Positions 1 to 6,112 of a stretch of 13,732 bases of DNA are shown piece after piece. Origin of the DNA: Epsilonproteobacteria bacterium UBA6211 (lineage in GTDB: Bacteria; Campylobacterota; Campylobacteria; Campylobacterales; Arcobacteraceae); contig DISL01000045.1 of assembly GCA_002421845.1 (NCBI GenBank), forward strand, positions 1 to 13,732. Direction: 5' to 3'. Position 1 is the first letter of the stretch; each line of letters opens with the position of its first letter. The position numbers were made by a program, and so were the translations under genes. Under the pieces are notes generated by a model. The model had not been told where the DNA came from and searched no databases. It saw nothing but the letters and a program-made list of their open reading frames with translations.

Positions 1-318
1 ATGAGATAACGCGGAAGTCAGGAATTTTCCTTTCCAATCATCCCCTATAGCAAAAATATCAACATTATACTTTTGTATATCTTCTATTTTTTGCTCCCAG
101 TTATGCTCTGGTATAACCATATCCACATAACTTATATTTGCTATTATCTCGGCTCTTTGTTCATAAGGTATTAGTACTTGTTTATTTTTTAACATATTAA
201 ATTCATCTGTTGAAACTGCTACTATGAGCCTATCTCCAAGTTTTTTGAGTCTTTGCAACAATCTCAAATGCCCTATATGAAACATATCAAAAGTACCATA
301 AGTAATGACTGTTTTCAT
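1..318 (-). CDS. tagD: Glycerol-3-phosphate cytidylyltransferase (TagD/GCT family), C-terminus cut by window edge
   Basis: The product would join CTP and sn-glycerol-3-phosphate to give CDP-glycerol in the cytoplasm, the donor for glycerol-phosphate transfer to surface polymers. The 106 visible residues match the family closely: GTFD at 8-11, the nucleotidyltransferase HxGH motif H14-I-G-H17, VSTDEF at 35-40, the NWEQK segment at 73-77 and GDDWKGKF at 92-99. The family is usually about 130 residues, so roughly the last 25, including the RTEGIST-type motif, lie outside the window. The ATG (316-318) overlaps the upstream gene's TGA as ATGA, which fixes the start and implies translational coupling. 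The residues after GKF (LTSALSH) look unlike the usual continuation. The neighbouring LicD-type transferase supports the CDP-glycerol role; another CDP-alcohol cannot be excluded. Confidence 0.88.
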   Translation of the reverse strand, partial: MKTVITYGTFDMFHIGHLRLLQRLKKLGDRLIVAVSTDEFNMLKNKQVLIPYEQRAEIIANISYVDMVIPEHNWEQKIEDIQKYNVDIFAIGDDWKGKFLTSALSH

Positions 319-1055
319 TTTTTATTAAACTCCTTATATAGTGATATTGAATTGATAGAAAATTGTTGTAGGCTTCTAAAATAAACTCTTGATAACATAA
401 ATGCCAGCAATGTACTTATCAAAACTATTTTAATGCCACTAAAATATAAAGTCAAAATCAAAATAAATGTCATATAAAAGCATGCATTACTAAGAGTCTG
501 TAAAAGTGTTTGATACTCGTATGTTTTATCCATATCTTGAGCTGTTTTTTGTGTATAAAATAAAAATGCCACAAAACAAGAAAAAATAAAGATTGCTACC
601 ATATAATCAAGCCATGAAACTAAAAATAAAATCAAACTTAATGTAATAATATCTGCATAAATCGCTAAAGTTTTTTTCAAAGTTCTATCAAAAGTGGCTT
701 TTTTCAAAGAAATATCTTCTTTGATTTTGTGTGTCTCCCAAAGTTGTTGTCTGAGATGTAAAGAAATTTTATTAAGATATAACTTGCCAAAAATACTTAT
801 ATAAACAGATATACAAAATATCAAAATCAATCCAGAAAACAATAAATTAATAGATAAATTTTCTGATATAAAAAGATTTAGCATAGATGGGCTTTCAAGT
901 ATCAAAATTATTTTTATGGGTATAAAAAAGGATACTACTGATGATATAGATACTAAACTAGTTATAAAACTTATTAAAAACATCATTTTGTTTTTATAAA
1001 AAATTTTATTTGTATGTAAAAATATATCTTTCATCCAAAACTTATACAATCTCAC
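315..1055 (-). CDS. Six-helix membrane protein resembling an ABC exporter transmembrane domain without ATPase
   Basis: I do not recognise a named family. The 246-residue protein has about six hydrophobic helices: roughly 24-52, 68-94, 132-150, 151-168, 190-207 and 208-226. A basic polar stretch (about 95-130) lies between helices 2 and 3, and the C-terminal tail is polar. This spacing resembles the six-helix transmembrane domain of type I ABC exporters, but the protein ends where a nucleotide-binding domain would begin. There is no Walker A or LSGGQ motif, and no ATPase gene is adjacent. The start is GTG (1053-1055), overlapping the upstream TGA as GTGA; its own stop overlaps the tagD start. 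It is therefore the third gene of a coupled surface-glycan operon. It may help move or modify a lipid-linked glycan, but that is inference. The gene is strongly AT-rich. Confidence 0.75.
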   Translation of the reverse strand: MRLYKFWMKDIFLHTNKIFYKNKMMFLISFITSLVSISSVVSFFIPIKIILILESPSMLNLFISENLSINLLFSGLILIFCISVYISIFGKLYLNKISLHLRQQLWETHKIKEDISLKKATFDRTLKKTLAIYADIITLSLILFLVSWLDYMVAIFIFSCFVAFLFYTQKTAQDMDKTYEYQTLLQTLSNACFYMTFILILTLYFSGIKIVLISTLLAFMLSRVYFRSLQQFSINSISLYKEFNKK

Positions 1056-2293
1056 TTGACCTCCATGAAAGGAATATTGATTTTATTATCAACAATAACT
1101 TTTTGTTCTTTTAACATATTTAACACTTGGATAAAACTTGTCTTTGTTTCTTTTCCATTTGTGATATCTACTAATCTTCTTAAAAAAAATGCAATTGAAA
1201 AAAAGTTTTGTGCTACTGTTAAATTTGGTGTACCTGTACTACAGCTAAATTCTTTTATAGGAGTTTTCCAATCACCGTAATTTTCATTTAAATATATCTC
1301 TGGATTATCTGGGCAATATACTTCCACACCTTCTAACATATCAGTTTTCAAACTAAAGCTACTATTTTCCCACTGATGTATTTTACTTCCATGGATTATT
1401 TTGTCACCTTCTTTATAATGAATGAATACATCTATTTGTATTCCTGTAATATCTACAAGTTTGATAATTCCAAGCCTATCATCATAAGTTATTTCATCGG
1501 ATTTTATGTTTATTTTAGGCATATGTATGATATTTTTGACACTAATGTTAGGTAATTTTTTTAAATCTTTAAGAAATTGGTTTATATCTTTTATGTCTTC
1601 GTAATTAATACCTATATCTATATCGATATCATGTTTCAAAAATCCATTTTCTCTATGAAGTCCCAAAAAAGTACCTGAAATAATATACCAAGGATAAATG
1701 TCTTTTGATATATATTTTGCAAAAACGCTTAATATATTTTTTGCTTGTTTAACAAAATCAAGATTTTCTTCATTTTTAATTTGATTGATTTTTGTATAAT
1801 CTAGCTTATTGTCAATATTATTGTAGTTATTCAAAATATATTCTAGTAATGTATTTGATAACTGTTCAAACTCATGCACTAAAAGTCTTAATGTCTTAAG
1901 ATTGTTTTTTTTAGAATAATCATGAAGCTTATATGACAATAAAAAAAGATTTTCAGCAAGATATATATGTTTACATATTTTATTTTCTCTACTAAGTAAA
2001 AATGTTTCTACAACATAAACTTCTTGAGTATTTAAATCTTCCGTAAAGTCAAAATTACCATCATCTATTAAATTGACTCTTAGCCAACTTCTTCTAACAA
2101 ACCATGCTACTCTTCTAAGTGAAGATTTAACATTTTTTTGCATTATCTGATCAAACGACAACTTTGCACAGTTTTTGCTAAAGCTACTTATAAATGTCAT
2201 AGCAAAAGCAAAAAAACCTATCAGATACAATAAAATAATATTGTGTTCTTTATTTCCAAATTCTATTAGTTTATAACTTTTTTTAATCAACAT
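1052..2293 (-). CDS. LicD/fukutin-family phosphotransferase with N-terminal membrane anchor
   Basis: LicD and fukutin-type enzymes move a phospho-alcohol (phosphocholine, ribitol-phosphate or glycerol-phosphate) from a CDP donor onto a glycan. In this 413-residue protein the hallmark block lies at 206-228, with SGTFLG at 206-211 and the metal-binding HDIDIDIG at 221-228. D288 follows in the IQIDVF strand. The family's closing motif occupies about 326-342, including YLNENYGDW. Residues about 18-37 form one hydrophobic helix, so the enzyme is probably membrane-attached; residues 40-190 are not recognisable. The start is an ATG at 2291-2293 with a weak TAGG ribosome site, 8 nt after the small upstream gene. 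The stop overlaps the next gene's GTG. With tagD in the same operon, glycerol-phosphate is the most likely group transferred. Substrate and acceptor are inferred. Confidence 0.82.
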   Translation of the reverse strand: MLIKKSYKLIEFGNKEHNIILLYLIGFFAFAMTFISSFSKNCAKLSFDQIMQKNVKSSLRRVAWFVRRSWLRVNLIDDGNFDFTEDLNTQEVYVVETFLLSRENKICKHIYLAENLFLLSYKLHDYSKKNNLKTLRLLVHEFEQLSNTLLEYILNNYNNIDNKLDYTKINQIKNEENLDFVKQAKNILSVFAKYISKDIYPWYIISGTFLGLHRENGFLKHDIDIDIGINYEDIKDINQFLKDLKKLPNISVKNIIHMPKINIKSDEITYDDRLGIIKLVDITGIQIDVFIHYKEGDKIIHGSKIHQWENSSFSLKTDMLEGVEVYCPDNPEIYLNENYGDWKTPIKEFSCSTGTPNLTVAQNFFSIAFFLRRLVDITNGKETKTSFIQVLNMLKEQKVIVDNKINIPFMEVK

Positions 2294-2301
2294 AAAATTA
2301 C

Positions 2302-2400
2302 CTAAGCTAAAATACTAGTAGCACTAAAATATATAAAACTTATTAGCATAAGCAATGTCAATAAAGAAGCTATAAGATAGATTTTTGTTTTTTTATTCAT
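2302..2400 (-). CDS. Small single-span membrane protein (32 aa), first gene of the glycan operon
   Basis: An ORF of 32 codons plus TAG. It begins Met-Asn-Lys-Lys-Thr-Lys, then has a hydrophobic helix of about 20 residues (about 7-26, rich in Leu, Ile and Phe), then a short Ser/Ala tail: a classic N-in single-pass small protein. An AAGG Shine-Dalgarno (2410-2413) sits 9 nt before the ATG. A TATAAT-type -10 (2424-2429) lies just upstream, and the stop is 8 nt from the LicD-type gene. Promoter, ribosome site, topology and spacing together make a real gene more likely than chance, although AT-rich DNA often encodes hydrophobic peptides. Function is unknown; it might stabilise or regulate a membrane partner in the operon. 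Confidence 0.55.
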   Translation of the reverse strand: MNKKTKIYLIASLLTLLMLISFIYFSATSILA

Positions 2401-2423
2401 AAAGAAATACCTTTTTTCCTAAA

Positions 2424-2429
2424 ATTATA
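2424..2429 (-). promoter_or_regulatory. -10 element of the leftward glycan operon promoter
   Basis: On the minus strand this reads TATAAT, 23 nt before the small-protein ATG, leaving room for a short leader with its AAGG site. No good -35 is visible, which is common in Campylobacterota. The left arm of the 12-bp inverted repeat abuts and overlaps this -10. Confidence 0.45.
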
Positions 2430-2471
2430 GATTATTCTAGCTTTAATAGACTTTAATCATAGAATAATCTA
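2428..2471. promoter_or_regulatory. Perfect 12-bp inverted repeat, probable operator shared by divergent promoters
   Basis: TAGATTATTCTA (2428-2439) and its exact reverse complement TAGAATAATCTA (2460-2471) are separated by 20 bp. Each arm is itself a TAGA-N4-TCTA dyad, so the pair can be read as two operators whose centres lie 32 bp (about three helical turns) apart. The left arm overlaps the -10 of the leftward operon. The right arm lies where the -35 of the rightward regulator promoter would be. The obvious candidate ligand is the Xre-type protein encoded just to the right, in line with autoregulation typical of that family; binding is inferred. Confidence 0.6.
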
Positions 2472-2491
2472 GTTTTTATAGTTCATAAATA

Positions 2492-2514
2492 TATAAAATT
2501 CTATAAAAAAGGAA
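2492..2514 (+). promoter_or_regulatory. Probable -10 (TATAAA) and Shine-Dalgarno of the Xre regulator gene
   Basis: TATAAA at 2492-2497 and the AAGGA ribosome site at 2509-2513, six nt before the ATG at 2519, form a compact start region. The -35 position, about 17 bp upstream, coincides with the right arm of the inverted repeat, suggesting self-control. Confidence 0.4.
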
Positions 2515-2518
2515 TATT

Positions 2519-2983
2519 ATGGAACTATTTGAAAAAATAAATCTATTATTGCAAGAAAAAAAACTTTCAAAAAAAGAGTTTGCCAATAGGATAAGAGCAT
2601 TAGAACCTAAGTTAAATAGTACACAAGAAATTCCTTCTGAAAAATCTATTTATGCTTATTTGAATGGTACGATAGGTATAAAAATAGAACTAATACCATA
2701 TATTGCAGAAGTTCTTGGAGTGCCTGAGCAGTTGTTTTTTGATGATAGTGCAAGAACAAGAAAAATATATTTAAAACATATCATAAATACTATCTCTAGC
2801 GAGGAAAAAGAATATATTAAATCAAATTTATGTAGAGAATCAGATAAAAACCAAGAGATTAATAGGGATAAATTTCACACAATTCAAGATTTACTCATAT
2901 ATGCACCTGATATATTTCTAAAAGAACTTGAAAGCACTTTAAAAAACTACAAAGACTTAACTATGAAATTTAGTAAAAAATAA
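2519..2983 (+). CDS. Xre/Cro-CI-type helix-turn-helix transcriptional regulator
   Basis: A 154-residue soluble protein. Residues about 3-73 read as an Xre-type DNA-binding domain: an N-terminal helix (FEKINLLLQEK), the LSKKEFANRI helix-turn, a recognition region around SEKSIYAYLNG (40-50), then IPYIAEVLGV (59-68). The C-terminal 80 residues are polar and mostly helical with no recognisable ligand or protease domain, so it is not a LexA/CI-like self-cleaving repressor. It is the only rightward gene in this part of the window and diverges from the glycan operon. A perfect inverted repeat in the shared upstream region (2428-2471) suggests that it controls both itself and that operon. A well-placed AAGGA ribosome site supports the start. 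The target is inferred from position. Confidence 0.82.
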   Translation: MELFEKINLLLQEKKLSKKEFANRIRALEPKLNSTQEIPSEKSIYAYLNGTIGIKIELIPYIAEVLGVPEQLFFDDSARTRKIYLKHIINTISSEEKEYIKSNLCRESDKNQEINRDKFHTIQDLLIYAPDIFLKELESTLKNYKDLTMKFSKK

Positions 2984-3041
2984 TCAATTAGCTCTTTACA
3001 TGTAAAGGTACTAGTAACTTTTTGATTTCACAAAATAACTC

Positions 3042-3070
3042 AACAGTCAATCATAAAACTAACTGTTTTT
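3042..3070 (+). terminator. Weak candidate intrinsic terminator after the Xre gene
   Basis: Stem arms AACAGT (3042-3047) and ACTGTT (3062-3067) enclose a 14-nt loop and run into a T tract to 3070. The stem is short and AT-rich, so this is only a candidate for the end of the regulator transcript. Confidence 0.25.
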
Positions 3071-3135
3071 CCTTGTAAGACAAATTGATTTATTATAACA
3101 AAAAAAGCGTATAAAATGTGTAACTTTTTTATGAA

Positions 3136-3155
3136 GATATTTTTACAAAAATATC
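3136..3155. repeat. Short perfect palindrome, 9-bp arms
   Basis: GATATTTTT (3136-3144) and AAAAATATC (3147-3155) flank an AC dinucleotide. It lies 45 bp beyond the end of the leftward 40-codon ORF and is not followed by a clean T run on either strand. It may be a transcription-end hairpin or a protein site. Confidence 0.35.
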
Positions 3156-3200
3156 CCAAGCGGTAAAACCACAAGATTGTCACTATATTTTTCTAAGCAC

Positions 3201-3323
3201 TTATTTCTTACGGCTCTCTTTGTCTGCTATTTTTTGTACAGCTTTTGCAGTTATTCGAAAATTTTGAATAACTGAATTTACTTCAGTACTAGAAAGATTT
3301 GATATGAGTTTTTGTTTGCTCAC
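3201..3323 (-). CDS. Hypothetical 40-aa protein immediately downstream of fic
   Basis: An ORF of 40 codons plus TAA starting at GTG (3321-3323), only 2 nt after the fic stop. It begins Met(GTG)-Ser-Lys-Gln-Lys-Leu and continues through SSTEVNSVIQNF to a basic end (KESRKK). The product is soluble, probably two helices, strongly basic at the C-terminus, with no membrane segment. No separate ribosome site is evident, so translation would depend on coupling to fic. A stop (TGA) lies just upstream in this frame, leaving GTG as the only usable start. The amino-acid make-up looks protein-like rather than random. It resembles neither YhfG nor another Fic antitoxin I can recall. It may be a Fic partner, target adaptor or antitoxin, or the remnant of a longer gene. 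Confidence 0.5.
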   Translation of the reverse strand: MSKQKLISNLSSTEVNSVIQNFRITAKAVQKIADKESRKK

Positions 3324-3325
3324 GC

Positions 3326-3931
3326 TTATAGTTCATCTGTCTTAAATAAACTATAACCCTCATAGTAATAACTCACATCTATACCTTTCATAAATAAAGC
3401 ACGGTCATCTATTTGGTCTGTTAGGGAATGTTTAAATAAATGTTTGATTTCAATATCTTTTACTACACTTCTTTTCATAGCCGATAGATATTCATCCTTT
3501 TGTACTTTGTTCCAGTCTATGACTTGTTTTATCTCTTTTTTGAGTATTAAATCAAGCCAGATTCGCATACTTCTACCATTTCCTTCACGAAATGGGTGAG
3601 CGATATTCATCTCTACATATTTTTCTATAATCTCATCAAAATTAGATTGTGGCATGGCATCGATATGTTTTATGGAAGCTTCAAGATACATAAGTGGAGC
3701 AAATCTAAAATCTTCTTTTGATATATTTACATCACGGACTTTTCCAGCAAAAGGGTAAATGTCTTCAAAAAGATAGCTATGGATAAAACAAAGCCCCTTA
3801 AATGTCCCAATTTCTACTTTGGCTATATCTTTTGAGTCAAAAAGTTGTTTTGCTTTTTGTTTACTGATTTTTTCTTCTGCTTTTGAAAGGGCGATTTGGT
3901 CTGTTATGCCAAGCTTATTTTCTAGTATCAT
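3326..3931 (-). CDS. fic: Class III Fic-domain AMP-transferase (NmFic-like)
   Basis: Fic proteins transfer AMP from ATP to a hydroxyl side chain of a target protein. The 201-residue product carries the complete catalytic motif H112-PFREGNGRSM-R123, with catalytic His112, Glu116 in the metal-binding position and the GNGR phosphate-binding loop. The C-terminus has the (S/T)xxxE(G/N) inhibitory motif as S187-YYY-E191-G192. This places it in class III, like the Neisseria meningitidis protein, in which the inhibitory helix is part of the same chain and activity depends on oligomer state. Length matches that family (about 190-200). The ATG has a good GGAG site 8 nt upstream. The stop is 2 nt before a 40-codon ORF. 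DNA gyrase or topoisomerase IV subunits are plausible targets by family analogy only. Confidence 0.92.
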   Translation of the reverse strand: MILENKLGITDQIALSKAEEKISKQKAKQLFDSKDIAKVEIGTFKGLCFIHSYLFEDIYPFAGKVRDVNISKEDFRFAPLMYLEASIKHIDAMPQSNFDEIIEKYVEMNIAHPFREGNGRSMRIWLDLILKKEIKQVIDWNKVQKDEYLSAMKRSVVKDIEIKHLFKHSLTDQIDDRALFMKGIDVSYYYEGYSLFKTDEL

Positions 3932-4040
3932 GCTTCTATCTCCGCTACGATTTCATCTATTTTCTTCTAAGATTATCTATCTTTGATACGGTTGTTTGAA
4001 TTTTATATAATATTTTAACTAAAATTTGGTAAAGTTCATA
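3928..4040 (-). pseudogene. Broken coding remnants upstream of fic
   Basis: Two protein-like fragments in adjacent frames lead into fic. The upstream one (4040-3957) ends ...QTTVSKIDNLRRK-stop. The other (3966-3928) reads KKIDEIVAEIEA-stop, with its TGA overlapping the fic ATG as ATGA, the typical arrangement of a coupled upstream gene. Neither has a usable start codon. A one-base frame change near 3960-3966 would join them into a helical, charged C-terminus. This suggests the decayed end of a gene that once sat just before fic. Chance similarity in a short AT-rich stretch remains possible. Confidence 0.35.
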
Positions 4041-4057
4041 TCATGTGTCAAAAGATT

Positions 4058-4073
4058 ACCAGATAAATCTGGT
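4058..4073 (-). terminator. Hairpin after uup, probable intrinsic terminator
   Basis: ACCAGA (4058-4063) and TCTGGT (4068-4073) form a perfect 6-bp stem with a 4-nt loop, about 20 bp past the uup stop. On the minus strand AATCTTTTG follows, and an A tract before the stem could pair with it to lengthen the hairpin. On the plus strand an eight-T run lies a few bases beyond, but no plus-strand gene precedes it. Confidence 0.5.
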
Positions 4074-4092
4074 GTTCCTTTTTTTTGGCTTC

Positions 4093-6036
4093 TTAGCCTT
4101 TTAACTCTTCTCCTTTCATCTCAAGTTCTAGGTATCTTTCTACTTTTGCTTCATATTCAGCCTTGATTTCTTCTAGCTCAGATGATACTGCTATGATGCC
4201 TCTTTGTTCGTAGCATTTTGGGTTGCTTAGGCAGGTGTTTAGTTCTTGGATTTTTAGTTCTAGTTCTTCTATGACACTTGGCAATGAGTCGTATTCTCTT
4301 TGTTCTTTGTAGCTGAGTTTGGTTTGTTTTTTCGGCTCTGTTTGCTGTGTGACTTTTGGTGTGGTTTCAAGCTCTTTTTCATAGTCGCTTAGGTCTTGAA
4401 GCTCTTTTTCTATCTCTAGGTATTCACTGTATGGTTGCATAGACTCTATTATCTCGCCGTTGCCTCTAAAAATAAAGAGTTTTGAGGCTATTTTGTCCAC
4501 GAAATATCTATCGTGACTTACAAATATCAAAGCCCCTTGGAAGTTGGCTAGATACTCTTCTAGGATATTGATAGTAGGTAAGTCTAGGTCGTTGGTCGGC
4601 TCATCTAGGATAAGACAATCTATATCTTTGGTAAAAAGAAGTGCTAGGGCTACTCTGTTTTTCTCACCACCGCTTAATGCACCTATTTTTTTGTCTAGGT
4701 ATTCTTTAGGAAAAAGGAAGTTTTTGAGGTATCCATATACGTGTAAATCCCTACCGTCACTTAGTTTTACCCTATCACCGCCAAACGGACAAAAGGTCTC
4801 CATGATGTTTTTGTCGTCATCGAGCATAGTTCTGTGTTGGTCGAAGTAGCCTATTTTGAAATCCCCTTTTTTCATCACACCACTATCTATAGGCAATGTT
4901 TCAAGAAAAATTTTTAGAAGAGTTGATTTACCGCTTCCGTTTGGTCCTACTATGGCTATTTTGTCCCTTTGGAGTATCCTAGTAGAAAAATCTTTGATAA
5001 GAAGTTTATCCCCTAAACTTTTTGTGATTTTGTCTAGTTCAAAGAGTTGTTTTCTTTTGTTTTGAGCTTTTTCACCGTTGAAAACCCTTTGTTCCCTTTG
5101 GAGTTCTAGTCTCATTTTGTTTATTTGTGCCGGATTTGTTTTGATTTTTTCTTTGAGGGCTAAGTACTCTGATTTTCTTCGCTCGTTTCTTTTTCTTCTT
5201 GCACTTATACCGTGTTGCATCCAGTATTGTTCACGTTTGTAGAGGTCTAGCATATCTTCGTGTTCTTTTTGCATATTTGCCAAAATCTGTGCTTTTTGTT
5301 CTAGGTATGAGCTATATCCACCTTGGAAGCGTCTTAGCACTCCCCTATCTATCTCTACGGTTGAAGTAGCAATATTATCTATGAAATATCTATCGTGGGA
5401 TACAAACAACAACGTAAAATTTTCTTTTAGAAGCATTTGCTCCAAAAACTCCACCATATAAACATCAAGGTGGTTGGTAGGCTCATCAAGGAGTAAAACA
5501 TCTGGTTTTTTAAGCAATAGTCCTGCAAGGGATACCCTTCTTTGCTCTCCACCGCTTAGTAGGTTTACTTTTTTGTCTTCGTACTCTTTGAGTTGTAGTT
5601 TGTCTATGACTTGATCGACTTTGTTGTCCAAATCCCAAGCATTGTGATAGTCAAGATAAGTTCCTAGCTCACTATGACGGCGTATAAGCTCGGAGTTTTC
5701 AAATTCGGTTATCAAGCGATTGCATAGCTCATCATACTCTGTTTTTGCACTTTTTAGCTCTTTTAGCTGTGAAGAAATAGCCTCTTTTACGGTGATGTTT
5801 GGCTCAAATTTCGGACTTTGGTCTAGCATCTCTATTTTGATACTTTTATCTATCGATATATCTCCACTATCAGGGAGAACTTGCCCCATAATTATCTTGA
5901 AAAGGGTAGATTTACCGTGTCCGTTTTGCCCTATTACGGCTATTCTTTGACCTTGTAAAAGCGTAAAGTTCACATCTTTAAGTATGACTTTTATATCGTA
6001 TTGTTTGTTGATATTTTGTAAGTCTATTAGTGCCAT
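4093..6036 (-). CDS. uup: ABC-F family ATPase Uup
   Basis: A cytoplasmic, duplicated ABC ATPase without membrane domains; ABC-F proteins bind ribosomes or nucleic acid, and Uup has been linked to transposon excision and ribosome function. Of 647 residues, the first ATPase domain has Walker A GQNGHGKST (36-44), signature LSGGEQ (160-165), Walker B with DEPTNHLD (184-191) and switch His214. The linker (about 240-320) is rich in Arg and Lys, as expected of the P-site region. The second domain has GPNGSGKST (364-372), LSGGEK (454-459), DEPTNDLD (478-485) and His508. The final 80 residues, starting near KLSYKEQREYDSLP, form the coiled-coil C-terminal domain that separates Uup from EttA and YbiT. 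The CTCCT complement (AGGAG) lies 12 nt before the ATG, an unusually long spacing. All catalytic motifs are intact. A resistance-type ABC-F role is unlikely given this domain. Confidence 0.92.
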   Translation of the reverse strand: MALIDLQNINKQYDIKVILKDVNFTLLQGQRIAVIGQNGHGKSTLFKIIMGQVLPDSGDISIDKSIKIEMLDQSPKFEPNITVKEAISSQLKELKSAKTEYDELCNRLITEFENSELIRRHSELGTYLDYHNAWDLDNKVDQVIDKLQLKEYEDKKVNLLSGGEQRRVSLAGLLLKKPDVLLLDEPTNHLDVYMVEFLEQMLLKENFTLLFVSHDRYFIDNIATSTVEIDRGVLRRFQGGYSSYLEQKAQILANMQKEHEDMLDLYKREQYWMQHGISARRKRNERRKSEYLALKEKIKTNPAQINKMRLELQREQRVFNGEKAQNKRKQLFELDKITKSLGDKLLIKDFSTRILQRDKIAIVGPNGSGKSTLLKIFLETLPIDSGVMKKGDFKIGYFDQHRTMLDDDKNIMETFCPFGGDRVKLSDGRDLHVYGYLKNFLFPKEYLDKKIGALSGGEKNRVALALLFTKDIDCLILDEPTNDLDLPTINILEEYLANFQGALIFVSHDRYFVDKIASKLFIFRGNGEIIESMQPYSEYLEIEKELQDLSDYEKELETTPKVTQQTEPKKQTKLSYKEQREYDSLPSVIEELELKIQELNTCLSNPKCYEQRGIIAVSSELEEIKAEYEAKVERYLELEMKGEELKG

Positions 6037-6057
6037 ATATTATTAAAGCTCCTATGC

Positions 6058-6075
6058 TGATTAATCATATATGAT
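6058..6075. promoter_or_regulatory. Overlapping palindromes in the uup leader
   Basis: TGATTAATCA (6058-6067) and ATCATATATGAT (6064-6075) are perfect palindromes sharing four bases, just upstream of the uup ribosome site in the 76-bp gap after the ATPase gene. They could be an operator or -10 region for a separate uup promoter. AT-rich DNA gives short palindromes by chance, so confidence is low. Confidence 0.25.
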
Positions 6076-6112
6076 ACCAAATAATCTGTTATATATAGCT
6101 TTATGAGGCTAT

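Larger units (their letters stand above)
2984..3200. other. Gene-free AT-rich interval with three dyads
   Basis: No credible ORF was found on either strand. The interval holds a perfect 14-bp palindrome CTTTACATGTAAAG (2994-3007), a weak stem AACAGT...ACTGTT followed by T residues (3042-3070), and a palindrome with 9-bp arms GATATTTTT/AAAAATATC (3136-3155). The Xre gene and the leftward fic unit converge here, so some of these dyads may be transcription ends. Confidence 0.5.

Noticed and set aside
1056..1280. 74-codon ORF on the plus strand
   Set aside because: It lies antisense within the LicD-type gene, with no ribosome site and no family features.
2994..3007. CTTTACATGTAAAG palindrome as a terminator
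   Set aside because: Although perfect, it leaves no loop for a stable hairpin and is not followed by a T run; more likely chance or a protein site.
3131..3166. ATG-started 11-codon ORF after a TATAAAAT-like sequence
   Set aside because: Too short, no ribosome site, and it overlaps the palindrome at 3136-3155.
4544..5950. Three plus-strand ORFs of 69-101 codons
   Set aside because: They are antisense shadows of the conserved Uup ATPase motifs.
4093..6036. ABC-F gene as an antibiotic-resistance protein
   Set aside because: The Uup-type C-terminal coiled coil and full-length Uup layout fit the housekeeping subgroup better than resistance ABC-F proteins.
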